Below, piece after piece: positions 13,539 through 25,600 of a stretch of DNA of 64,000 nt. The DNA comes from Hymenolepis diminuta. Taxonomy: Eukaryota > Platyhelminthes > Cestoda > Cyclophyllidea > Hymenolepididae. The position numbers were made by a program, and so were the translations under genes. The notes below the pieces were generated by a model. That model ran no database searches and was not told the origin of the DNA. It worked only from the letters and a program-made list of their open reading frames with translations. The DNA is taken from assembly GCA_900708905.1 (NCBI GenBank), contig CAADRB010000014.1:2893822-2957821 (forward strand), given 5' to 3'. The number at the start of each line of letters is the position of its first letter. The first letter of the stretch is position 1.

Positions 13539-13765
13539 TGTCAAGGGTAAAATGAATGCATGCAAATTATTAAATGGTTTTTTTCTTGACGATATTAACA
13601 CTTTTTCATTGAAAATAACGCTTAATTACTAAATTGTTTATTCGAACTACTGAATAACCGTGTACGTTGCATTTTTGTGCATTGTGTCGGATTCTTAAAA
13701 TTTTTCTTTATATTTTTCTTCTACTGCTACTTGTGGATATTTTGAAATTGCTAACTAGAGTTAGA
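13539..13765 (+). repeat. 3' LTR of the gypsy-type element
   Basis: It starts TGTCAAGG directly after the purine tract and is colinear with 9347-9599. The 3' limit is approximate. LTR-LTR divergence is substantial by eye, pointing to an old insertion. Confidence 0.8.
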
Positions 13766-13906
13766 TCATATCCAATATCCGTTGCTGTACCACGATGAAA
13801 AATAATTATTTTCTGCGTTGTCATGGGTGATAATTCAACAATATTAAAATCATACGGTGTATTGGACGATTAAGCAAAAATTTAAAAATTCCATCCACAA
13901 TCTACG

Positions 13907-13956
13907 NNNNNNNNNNNNNNNNNNNNNNNNNNNNNNNNNNNNNNNNNNNNNNNNNN
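13907..13956. other. assembly gap (50 N)
   Basis: A run of N bases. Its exact 50-base length suggests a placeholder rather than a measured gap. Confidence 0.99.
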
Positions 13957-16380
13957 AGAGGTAATAAAGGGTGAGGGGAAAGGAGTGGTTTATTTTTACA
14001 AATATGGCGCATTTTTCCCTGTCGTCAAAATGTGCGTGCGTGTGTGTGCGTTTTTGCGCATGATTTAGTGCGTGTGTATCTCTGCGTATATGAACGCACG
14101 CTGGTGATTTATTTCAACCACGCTTTTTCGGCATACACACTCGAAGTAACCCCACGCATTTATATTCACATGTGCCTCCGAGCTTCGTATACAAAATATG
14201 ACCTTGAGCATTAATTAATTGCTGTGAGTTGCAGACCTTTCACTATTTTATCTGGTAGAAGCATATAAACATTTTGATTTAATACCCTTGGCTTCTATTA
14301 GAATTATTCAGCGTGGCGACGAATGATAAAAGCTGAATTGGATGTTGTTTCTCGATGAAATCAAAATTTTAATTTCATCAGCGATTGCAAATGAAGCCAA
14401 TTAAAACAGGCTCCTAACCAGATGCTACTAAACTTGAGAAATATTAATGGGTTAGGAAATTTAGTGATATCTTCGTTCATCCATTAAAAAGAGCTTTCCT
14501 TATCCACACTGACCATTACTAAATTTTCTTAAATCACGATGATTTTTCTCTTATAAAGCAATCATCCAAATTTTTGATCTGTCTATTTAAATAACAGCAG
14601 ATACAGTTGTCCACCGATTTGAGCTGCTTTCTCATCAAGGAATATATGAAGGACATGGTGTTGAGGCAAATGAGTAGGTTGGTCTGCTTTTAAGATAGGT
14701 GGGTTTAACAACATATGTCAGCTGCAGTCTATTTCCGGCCAAAAAATTATAGTGTAAATATGTGGATACTTGTGGTAATTCAAAATGCTTTAATTTAAAG
14801 AACATCATACTGCAATTATCTGATGGTCTTATTAGCTCACTTCTAGGTAGAGTAATCAGTTTGAAGTATTGATCACATCCATTAAAATACCATAGTTTCG
14901 GAATGACAGCTTTAAGCTTATGAGTGTAAACCAAAATGAGGATATTAAGGATTTAATACGTTCTTCTCTAATGCAAAACATTTAGCCTTTGGCATTAATA
15001 TTAGTTCTTTTTTTCCTTATTTACTTGTTATTTTCTGGTCTTGCAACTAAATAAACTTGAAATCATAATCGACTTGGTGGTCACTTATAGGAATCTATTT
15101 AATTCAAATAGTCGGCAACAGCTGTGCCCAACTTAAATCTCATTAGTGTTTTCTTGCAGCATTTTCCAGTGTCTTCTTTGATCTGAATTTTTGGAGAACA
15201 TATATTATTTTAAACAAGATTCCCTCCCTTTTATTTTAACATGTAAATAAATAACACATTTTTTCGTAAAAGTATCAGGCTTAATTGGGCATTATTGTGA
15301 ATAAAACAAAAAGGGAAAGTTAATGAATTGGATATAAATATCTGAAAACGAACTAATAATATAAGCGATAATTTTTTATTTAATTATCAAATCTAGCCAT
15401 AAAATCTGATAAAACATGGGGAAATTGCATTCTCTGTCAAGTCATCATAATTCGAAATGTCACATCGTTCCGAGGCCTTGAGAGAGGTCTGTACTTTTGC
15501 ATTCTGCACAGGCTTTTCGCTTGATTTCCGGAGCTCGAAATTTATTTGAATTCTTATCTACTCCCCCGAAAACAATTTGCCCATAAACTTTACGCATAGA
15601 TGGTTGTCGTATTAGTAATCATGTAAGGTACCACTCCAAATCCCATGTATTTCATAGAAGATGAATGGCTTCTATTACTGGTTGTTGTTAGTTGTAACAT
15701 CTCCCTATCTCGCGGTCTCTCTAACCACGGGGAGATTCTAAATTAATAACTTTGCACAAAAAATCATAAACCATGTCCACAGAACATACATTCTTGGATT
15801 TGGGGTAGTGGGAGGTAGGAATTACCCGTTAAATCGCCTTCTGAGATGAGAGAGGCCCATATGAATCCACGTAGGATTTAATGTTATCTTAAGGAAAACA
15901 CAGCCGCGTCTTCCCTTGCCTGTCTCCCCCATGTCTGTGAAATTTTTCCTAATACGAACAATGCAAAGGTATGAGCGTTTGGGATTTGTTGTGCGTTTCG
16001 TATCTATGGCAGGATATTCAAAGCATAGAGCTTTGAAAACGACCTTTATTCAAGTCGAATTAGTCAATAATCGAATAAATTACTCAAATAGTGAATTATC
16101 TTCAGTTTCATTTCATTTCACAACTACATTTTAAGATCATTAAGATCATTTTCATTATGGTATCAAAGATTGTTGTTAAAGGCCTTTGTTATTTCATAAT
16201 TTACGCATTATTTTTCAAGTTATATATAAAAATTTTATTATTGTGATATTTCATGCCAAATTGTTTTAAATTTTCTATTATCATCAGTGCCCATAACAGC
16301 ATAACACAATCTTATCAACACAATTGATTACAGAGGAAAAGCAAATGAGATTAGTCACAGTAAAGTCCAATCAGAAAGAA
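13957..16380. other. intergenic DNA with a TG-rich patch
   Basis: A patch at about 14030-14110 is rich in alternating purine/pyrimidine (GTGCGTGCGTGTGTGTGCG and TGCGTGTGTATC). The remainder is ordinary AT-rich DNA without a supportable gene. A possible leader exon near 15916-15968, ending CAAAG before GTATGAG, was set aside because its phase does not fit the receptor. Confidence 0.45.
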
Positions 16381-16382
16381 GT

Positions 16383-16515
16383 GTGAATAAAGTCAGAGTA
16401 TCAAAAGGGTCTTACTTCATTTGATTTTCGCAGTGGGTTAATATGCTATTTACTTAATGGATATTTCATGTTCCGAAAATCGAATTTTATGATTCGTCCT
16501 CTGGATTACTGAATA
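16383..16515 (-). repeat. dispersed repeat R1, copy 2
   Basis: Read on the minus strand this matches the copy at 60570-60800 closely. Shared blocks are GAGGACGAATCATAAAATT, AACATGAA, CCATTAAGTAAATA and AAATGAAGTAAG, then TTTTGATACTCTGA. It is one of the clearest members of the family. Confidence 0.75.
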
Positions 16516-19024
16516 AGTTCTTGTCTGTTATTTTCAATTTTTTTACTGGTTGATTAATTAGGATGGTGTCTCCCATCACTTCCGCTGCAGAAGCTTGCAA
16601 TTTTATTAACCTTAACATGACAGAAATGACGGCATGTAATATTATATTCCTTTTAATTGTCTTTAATTGTTTGAATATTCCAGTAAAGGGTTGCTTCATA
16701 TGCGTGATACATTCCTCTTCTAAGTCCACTCGTGGAAGCAGCGCTAATTAAATTCTCTATTTTCCTCCAGAAGACGACCTGATTAGACTTACCTAATAAT
16801 TAACTAGAAGAGGCGTAAAAATTTCCCTTCCATCTTATCCGTATTAGAGGAGGCAGAGTATGTGCTTTTTCATAACAGGTATAGTATGGTTTCATATTAC
16901 CTCTAATATGCGCACACAAAATATACCGAAGATTGTGTGCTCGCGTACAGCAGCACAGCAGTGACGCGCAGCACGCTCGCACCTGGTTCTCAGCCAATGA
17001 TGCGCCATGCTGTATGTGTGTGCGGGGTAGCGGTCCATCTTCAATTGAGAATTTATGTGCATTTACATATGCACGAACACACCCCTCAAATTCACATTCG
17101 CCACAACAACAATACCTCTTCCACATCCTCATTCTCATATCCTCCTCCTTCTCATATGTCTGTTAGGCAGCCCTAACAATCCCTTGGATATTATTCCGAA
17201 AATAACTAGTGCGTTTGATTTTTGTTCGTTTGTTTAAATCATTGACCTTCCTAAAGCTAATTTTGAATCTGCTTCAAGTCAATTTAATCACAAATTTTTA
17301 AAAGTTTTTCTTGTTCTGATAATTAATGATAATGCTTTGAATTCTCTTTATTAATCAGCTTTTTATGAGGTTGCTATATGAAATAATAATAAAGCTTAAT
17401 TTATTTTAAAATTATTTCTGTTTTACTCCTCGATGAAATAATTTAAAAAATATGTTCTTAAAAAGTTTCGTTTTCACTCAGGAGTGTAATTTTATTCTCT
17501 TTTTTTGAATGTTCGAAATTTCCATTTTCATATATCCTTAAAAGAAGGTTTTCACTCTTAATATTTTGGTACTTGCTCATAATTTTTCATGACAAAAGCA
17601 TACTTTGAAGCTTCTCTCATTTACAAAGGTCATAGATCTCCTCAAGACTTTAGAATGATTAATTATGAGAATGTATTTTTAAAAATATTCGTTTCAAAAC
17701 CAGCTGTGAATAATTAAACTTTCTATATCCTTTGTCTGCTTGGAAAAGAGAAAATAATCAATAGAACGTCGAGGTAAAATTATATTTTCCAAAATCATTA
17801 AAAGGATTTAAACTACATTAATTCATGTCTTTTATTTATACCTTAAAGCAATAGAGTTCCGTTTTAGGATTTTAGTTTGAAAATCTTCACATTCAAGAAT
17901 CTGAACCTTAGGCTAAAAATGATTTTCTCCTTTTCAGATTGAGAAACAGGCCAATTTGTTTGACATATTATCATTATACCCCTTCAGTGTAACACTAAGT
18001 GCTCGGGATAGGAATCCACCAATTGCTTATTGCAGTTGGACAGTGTTTAGTGACACGGGCTTGTTTCCTGTTATTAATCAAAATCGCCAAGTTGTTTGTT
18101 TCTAGACTGGCGACATGATTTTTATTTTATTAGGGTCTTACTTGTATTAATTCTGTTTTTTAGCTAAATCTCCAAGATATTACATTTGAATTCCTTGGTT
18201 TTAAAACACGATGAAGCGATAATTCTGATATTTTATTCTCATCGAGAAGTGTCTCAATTATCTTCGAGAATGAATATTTTTGCTCATATGTGCACAAAAT
18301 GGCAACTGAAATATATCATCAATTTGAGTTATTACTCAGAAATGTCAATATGATCACTAAGACAATAAGAAGTGGTCATAGATCAAAGTCTTTGTCTTTC
18401 ACTTCTGATGTCTGACGTCACCTAAAATTCACATAGTAGCGATTGCCCTAATTTTGATGTGACCCAATATGAGACAGAAATCTACTATTTCTATTTTTGT
18501 TATTATTTAAGGGAAATAATCAGTTTTTCTTCTAAGAAAACAATACTTCAAAGGCATTATAATTTATTTGAGAGGCTGATCTTGAATTTAAAATTTCCTC
18601 TTGGAATGTTCTATTTTAAATACTTATTTCCGTTTTGAGATCAGAAATTGACGATTTTTTACAGTTTTCTTGCAGAATTAGGACAAATTATCCTATTACA
18701 ATCTGATTACTATTCTCCTAAATAGCTCCTTGGGAGTAAGTCATTGTCTGCCAAGGGCTTGGGACAGTGCTTCCTATCTGTCAAATTTAAAACCCAAAAG
18801 AATTGACTTTACGGATATTTGAATTCGCGGTTCTGAAACTTATTAGATCCATCTAAACATGCTAAACTGTTCATTCTCTCTTTTTAACTGATATTTTTAG
18901 GTAGTGACAATCATTGCGAGGAAGTGTCACAAACTCTTTAGCTCGGTTAAATTAGATCAAAATGACTAAAGTAACATGATCAGTTCAAGAAATGTAGAAT
19001 AACCAGTTAAATTTATATTTACAG
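16516..19024. other. upstream flank of the nuclear receptor, with a CpG-richer patch
   Basis: About 16930-17140 is visibly richer in GC and CpG than its surroundings (for example CTCGCGTACAGCAGC and GACGCGCAGCACGCTCGC) and open in several frames on both strands. The overlapping open frames look like a composition effect. It lies about 2 kb upstream of the first coding exon, so it could hold the promoter or a 5' leader exon. No TATA/initiator pair or matching donor was identified. The rest appears featureless. Confidence 0.35.
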
Positions 19025-19078
19025 GAACCGATTTCAGCGCTGGTCTCGAACCGGTGCTTCCAAAAACAAAAAACACCA
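19025..19078 (+). promoter_or_regulatory. 5' leader and 3' splice acceptor of the receptor mRNA
   Basis: TTATATTTACAG ends at 19024 and looks like a splice acceptor. The following 54 bases are open in the receptor frame, with the nearest in-frame stop upstream at 18995. The acceptor could join an upstream cis-spliced leader exon or a trans-spliced leader, which flatworms use. The sequence does not distinguish these. Confidence 0.5.
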
Positions 19079-19693
19079 ATGTACCAAAGAGAAACCTATT
19101 TAACCAATCTTGTCAGCGTGCCGTCAACCAACGCAGCAATGTCCCCTGAAAACTCCTCCAGTTCCTCCTACATGAATTCAAATCTTTCCGCCCCGGGTAA
19201 TAGTTCCGTCCACAGTATCGCCTTTCCATCTCCTGTTTCCACAGATCACCTTCAGCAACTCCATAACATACCAGATTCTTGGTTGAATCCTTCGCAAATT
19301 TCCTCAATGCCGCATCACCAGAATTCCTGGGAGCCTCTTACAAATCAACCCTACTTTCCCCAACCCACTCGACAGTCTCCCACTTCACGGTTATCAAAGC
19401 CCCGAAGAAATCATCTCTACCTTGGCTACAAACGCAGCGGATCTTCGAGGGGAAAGAGTGGACTTAGGGGACTTCGAGAGGATGCGGAAGATAATTGTGG
19501 AGTTTTAAGCAATGATAGCGTGTCTCCAGGTGGGGATCCTGTAAGTATGATTGATGGAATTAATGGGTCTGCGGCGTCTACAGCAGTGGCTACTAAGAGA
19601 TGCCGAGTTTGTGGAGATCGAGCGGTGAACCATAACTTTGGTCAACTGACTTGTGAATCGTGTAAGGCTTTCTTCCGAAGAAATGCTCATAAG
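19079..19693 (+). CDS. HR96b-like receptor, exon 1 (N-terminal domain and zinc finger 1)
   Basis: Encodes residues 1-205. The first ATG after the acceptor was taken as the start. Residues 1-174 are low-complexity and rich in Ser, Pro and Asn, with a basic Gly/Ser/Arg stretch at about 115-135. Finger 1 starts at CRVCGD (175-180) with the standard C-x2-C-x13-C-x2-C spacing and P-box CESCKAFFRRNA. The exon ends at AAG before donor GTTAGT in phase 0. Without splicing the frame stops three codons later. Confidence 0.9.
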
Positions 19694-22600
19694 GTTAGTA
19701 TGTGATTATTTAATTGGTGGATTTAAATATGCTCAAATTAAATTTGCTCAGCTCAAATTGGGACGCCTTTGAACGAGCATGAAGAGGTTATTTAACAAAT
19801 TTACTTAGTATCTTTAATATCTGTTAAGTTGCTTATACCATACTTTAACATTTTACAAAAAAGATAAAAGTTTAAAATTATAATTTATTTCTATTTCTGG
19901 GATATTTTCTTATGCGTTTTTCGGGATTTTTTAAATTTTATCAGCATTCATTTTTTCATATAGAGGTGTCCGATTTCTCTTCTGGATTTGGTTTTTTTCC
20001 GACCGCCAGGGAGACATGCTTTCACTTAGTTCGCAATGTTTCACATATATTTTAACCAAAATGTTCATATATCTGCAGGTATTTCGATAAGTTTATTTGT
20101 GGATTCAGATTGAAAATCCATTGAGATGCTAAAAGTCCGTATTCGGAAGTTCTAGTAATGCCTGTTTATCACACAAATGGCTTCCAAGAGGGTCAAAAGA
20201 CCTGCCCATAATCTGTTAGCCAAAAAGTACGGGTATCAAATTGACCACTCATTACTGGGTTTTTTGTTTATAGAGCCCAAGGCACTCTCTCTGGCTCTCT
20301 TACGTAGAGGAGGCACTTTATCAAGCACCCTTTATTGGCAGCGCGTGTTTGCATGATGTGTATGCCATTCTGGTACTACCTGCCAAGCCTATCCGTAACT
20401 TATGACCACTTTCTTAGCTGAAGATTCCCACCTGCTGAACCCAATCCGTCTTCGATTATTTTTCAGTTTAAGTAACTATAGACAGTTTACCTCGGCTATA
20501 GAACAAATTCATGGGTCTTATTTGAGAAACTCAAAGAGACTGATAAAGCTGAATGAATATATTTTTCTAGAGTGGCCTTAAATTATGAAATGTCTTTTGA
20601 TTACCCATTTTAACATTTTTGATTTGTGAATCGCTATAACATTTGAATCAATGATTCGAATGTGTATTATCTTTAATTAGTGCCGACCCGTTGCATTTGT
20701 ACAGCCTTCTTTTAATTAATTAACTTAGAATGTTTTTACGAATACGTATCTTTCTCAGCAAATTTATCGTAATGATTTGGTATCTGTTTGCAACCGGTTC
20801 TTTTGAAATAGAGCTAATTTCAAATATTCTCACTTTGCATATTTTCCTTCAAGTGGTTTAAAGCATTCCCAAGCTTTTACCATTAACCCCTTCTTTTGAA
20901 TTTAAAATAACAAAGCATTTAGGTCCAGGTCATGAAAGTGATTTCAAGTAAAAATGTGCTTTTGAAGTATTTTCATCTATCATTCCATTATTCTGGCTTC
21001 TGACGTGTTCAAAGAAAAGTGAAACAGTTTTTGATTGGGCAATATAAATGACACTGCTATAAGTACGCTATTATATTTATTGTGTTAATAGCCACAAGTA
21101 TTTTGTATGACCCATTAAAAGTTAAATTATTTAATAAAAATGTCTAGCATTTATTCAAGTGTAAAAACTAAATCCATTGATCTATTCTGTTACTTCTGAT
21201 ATATTTTTGCAGTTGTATGGTTCTATTTAAATGGTTTTGCGGTGTATTGACACTGAGTAATATTAAAGAGGGTTTTACCTGGTTATAGTTTAAGTTTAAA
21301 TTAATACTAACATTCTGAAAGGGGGAAAAATATGCAGCAAAAATAAAGGAAATTTGATTTTTATAACATTTAAACAAACACAGTTGGTATTTTCGCAATA
21401 CATACAGTAAATATACTCAGAAAAATAATGCTGCTCTATTTCCCATCTCCTAAGATTTATCTCAGATAAATCCACAGATATTGATAAATCAGAGGAAAAA
21501 GTAATTTATCTCTATCTTTAAAAGCGTTAAGTGGTAGTTTGTCTAATCTAAATTTCTTTCTGAAAAAAGATGGGCAATTAACAACAGGCTCGCGGTTAAT
21601 ATAAACACTCAAATTATTTACATAAACTTTCGAATATTATATATAACTTCACGAAGTATTTATGAAATGCTGATGCTGAGATGAGTTACAGCTGCGTTAC
21701 TTCAATTAAATAGTCTAATGTTGGTGGAATGCATGCATTCCACAGCCACCATCACAAAAAGAACAGTTGGCTGAACCCCCCTTCACTAAAAGCGTTTGTG
21801 TTTATAAGCTAGTATTTGTGTGTGTGGATTCTGATGTATATTTGCGTTTGGGGTGCCTGTTCTTGTGTGTTGTTTGCATGCCAGAGAGAGAAACCTGGAT
21901 ATCACTTAAACCACCAAAACACCTTGTTTCAAGGCCCTTCCGTCTATAAGTGCTGCGCTACAGTCCAGCGGTAGCAAATCAATCACCATGGAAGTCTACA
22001 TTAAGGCCATTCAACATGGCCTCAGAGTAAGTGCTGAAAAAATTCGGATTCATCAAACCCCTATGTTCCGCTTGCTCTCTTTCTTGCTTCTGTTTTATGG
22101 CTACTTTTTCCTTTTTAAATATATAGTTGGTTTTATCTGGTACAACTGAGAAAAAAAGGATAGTTTAATATAAGTAGACATGAAGACCTAAAACTTAAAA
22201 GTTGCATATGAGGATTTTGGCTTTTTTAGTATAAATTTTTATGAAAGCTTAGTGCATTAAGAGCTTTCTTAAAACTGTGGTGTAAGAAGCTAGAGGTATG
22301 GTCTTATGATTTGAGCGCGAAGTTAGAGGCCCTCTGATTCAAATTATAGCAATCGAAAGCCTGGATTTGTTTATTTTTGAATACACAACTTTTCAGAGTA
22401 CGTTTGAGTTTCTTATAAATGAAACATGGATAGAGCAAAGATTGAGTTGATTAAATAATTTTATATTTGAATTAAATAATAGTAGGGAATCAATCATCGA
22501 ATTTAATATTAGCAATTTTTTCCTTCCGTTTAAGTACATTGAATATGTTGGTTATGGGGTCACCAACACCTATCTTTGCCAGTGTAATACTTTCAAATCA

Positions 22601-25600
22601 AAGCTGAATTTCTGTTCTAAAAGACAGTGGAGAAGGTTGAATATAAGTCGAAACCTATTTATTTAGGAATGGGGTTCATCTGAAGTGAGTATCATAGACA
22701 ACTGAACAATAGCCAATTCCGACCCTTGGTTTTCATAGGAGAAAGCGCCTTACTTTTCAATGTATGAAAGTATAAATCACTCCTTAACACCAATATCTCC
22801 TTAAATTTCGACGGTGCCTATTTTGATTCTCAAACGATAAATGTGTTTGTCGAATGATTCATATATTTTTCATTGATTTCATGCCTTAAAGCCAAACACT
22901 ATTTTTCCGTTTGAGAAAAAACCGAGTGCACATGCTGCGCTGTTGTGCTATTAGTAGCCTTCAGCTAGAAGATTGTAACTGAGTGACAAGATAACGGGAA
23001 TGGTGTTGTCTAACGACATGCTAGTATCAGAGAAAGATTTTGAGGTGTATCGCAGAATTGGCAATGCATCGTATGCATGTATATAAGATCAGGCGTGTAT
23101 ACTTATGTATGTCTTTTTAATGCAGATTGCGCAATTTGATGAAGATGTCTACTAAGTAACTTCACTTAAACACCAGCAGCAGTAGTAGCTTCGAGGGGGA
23201 TGACAAAGTAGTGTCAGTTGTGTGTGCGTTTATGACGCAAGCCTCTCTGTGAAAATAATTTCCATACATGCACAGCTGTGATATTACAAAATTTCACAAA
23301 ATTTTAGAGCGGTAAGACTGCCAAAAAGGCATCAAATAGCAAAAAAGCCGATTTAAGACAAATATTTATTGCTTTTCACTCCCACCTTTTATCTGGAAAA
23401 TAAACCCGCTTGATGGGTGATATTTGTTTTTTGTTTTTATGTGCTGATTTTTGGGAAGGACGCTTAAAAGGGTGTATATTCATGGAATTTCATTATCTCT
23501 AGGACCTGACGTGTACTTCTAAATCTGGAGAACACGTGGTCTCACCTTCAACCAGACGAGAATGTCCAGCTTGTCGACTCAAACGATGCTTCCTAATTGG
23601 AATGAGGCCGGATCTTATACAGGTTCGAAAAAGTAAGCACGATACCTCTTCTCCTTTCTTATTTGTTTTAATATTTATGAAATTTGAAAACTTAAATATT
23701 TTGATTCTCGGCCCATGATAGTTTAATTTAATTTAACTTAAATATGATTGATAATATTAATTAAAATTATTATAAGGAAATAATACTTTATTGCATCAAA
23801 ATCGACATGAAACCATGTCAATAAATTATATCTGACAATACTTTCTTTAAGAAAACGACTAAGAAAAAACGTTAAATTCTCTGCGAAATATTAATTATTA
23901 CATTCGTCTTTTTGTAAAATGCGTGGCAGTTATCTTGGTTGTCGTTTATTTTAAGCTCTTTACCAAATTTATTACATAAATTACCTTAAATTTTAACAGT
24001 AGAATCTGTTGTATCTTGTTCCCAAATAACCCATTCAAGTAAAATTTTGTAAGAAAAGCTCGATTTTTAGTTTGGAAAAAGTTCGCCGATTCTAGTTATC
24101 CAGTTATGATAATAAAGTTATGATATATGACTTTAGAATGGAGAAAAAATAAATATCCGTTGTACCTCTTAGTTTTTATCAGATTTTTAAATAAATTTAA
24201 TACAATATCAGGCCACCAGGCACTTTCAATCTTCAAATTAGGAATGACTTTATAATGGAATAGATTCATAATACCTTACAAATTCTTGTAAGAATCGAGA
24301 TTTGTGACACACTCCTCTCCTCTTTGAATTGATGAGTTATAATTTAATTATCCGTTTCATTTTGCACTTGGAATAGCATCAAAATTTAATTGAATAATGG
24401 GTGATAATGAGCATGGAAAAACTTCTTCATACCAAAGAGTAACTGGAAGGTTGCGCTGCATTTAAAAATCGAATAATTTAACAATTAATCACTTTTCTAT
24501 AAAAAGGAAAACGTAAAGAACATATACAGCAAGAATTTTTAATTTAAAATTCAAATTATTTGTAAAAATTTGCCAGCAGGCTTTTACAGCGCTCGTTTAT
24601 AGAACCTGTGGCATGGAATTTTGCATGAAAGTCCTTCAAAATTCTTACTATTAATTTGGGCATAGTATTACTATAATGATCCATGTTAACCTCCACTCTC
24701 AAACAGCTGATTTCACAGGGTATCGTAAACTTGACACGTTCTTGAGAACTTAAAATTCCAGAGGGCTTTAATGGGAACCCCTATGCAGCTACCTTCTATA
24801 TGTCCTTGAATTCCTGGACCTCTTATATTAATACATTAATAAGTACTCTAGTTTTGAATTCTTAGCTCCTTAAATCATTTATCATTTTTTCCTATTGGAC
24901 ATTCATTTAATTGATTTCGTTTGGGAAACACTATAGTGATTAATAATAGTCTTTATTTTGGGTTAGATCTAGTGAGCCGTGTGTCTTAACAGCAGATATC
25001 ATCTGGTAGGATTTACTCGTTAGGAGTAATAAATATATCAAGATTTCATGACTAAATACTTAGTTTATTCAGTGAAAAATCTAGTGGGCATGGAATAATC
25101 CATGAACCTAAACGAAATTTTAAATTTGAGATGTTTGCATATGACAGAGTTACAGATAACGGTATTTATAATGTATCGATGTATTCATATATTAAATAAA
25201 GTAGGATTCTATACCTCATTATTTGCTTACAATTGAACCTCCCGTTACAGTCCCTATTGAAATTTTTTCCTTGACTCTATTTTAGATGCTTTACACTTTT
25301 AAGACTGGTTAAAATTGTTTGCTCAGGATATAATAGATAAGTTAATACACAATCTGATAGAATCTGTTGTTAAAACATGCCTTTTTAAGATTCTTTGAAG
25401 TCAAAACTGCAATAAATCTGGCATGAACATTTAGCTTTTAACTCTCTTAGTAGACGTCTATCATTTGAGAAGACTCTAGAGCTTGGTTTAAGTACAAGTG
25501 TGACGTAGATGCTGTCACTTTAACAAACAAAATTAACGCCGTGGGCAGGTTGGAGCGTTTCGGTCGACTTCAGCATGCACATACTTAGGTAGCTGTATCC

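Larger units (their letters stand above)
9347..13765 (+). mobile_element. degenerate Ty3/gypsy-type LTR retrotransposon
   Basis: Two diverged direct repeats flank an internal region with gag, protease/reverse transcriptase, RNase H and integrase remnants in that order. RNase H before integrase is the Ty3/gypsy arrangement. The overall flavour recalls the CsRn1-like gypsy elements known from flatworms, which is an inference from memory. A purine-rich tract (AAAAGGGGAGG, about 13529-13538) directly precedes the 3' LTR as expected. Every domain has stops, frameshifts or lost catalytic residues, and the LTRs differ from each other, so this is an old, immobile copy. No clear target-site duplication was found. 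Confidence 0.9.
19694..23502 (+). other. receptor intron 1, between the two zinc fingers
   Basis: A 3.8-kb intron splits the DNA-binding domain exactly between fingers. It contains a perfect palindrome (21724-21743), a candidate promoter with first exon (21941-22026), and an 18-base phase-0 mini-exon candidate at 22667-22684 flanked by TATTTATTTAG and GTGAGT. A moderately GC-richer patch at 20260-20440 has no recognised content. Confidence 0.75.

Noticed and set aside
15916..15968. Possible leader exon ending in a strong GTATGA donor
   Set aside because: Its ATG frame would enter the receptor exon in the wrong phase; it could only be untranslated, and nothing proves it is transcribed.
16563..16751. 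62-codon frame with a hydrophobic centre
   Set aside because: No family resemblance, and it abuts a dispersed repeat.
16933..17176. Three overlapping open frames in the CpG-richer patch
   Set aside because: Several frames on both strands are open together, which points to low stop frequency from base composition, not coding.
19113..19690. Minus-strand and second plus-strand frames inside receptor exon 1
   Set aside because: They are shadows of the receptor's N-terminal and finger 1 coding sequence.
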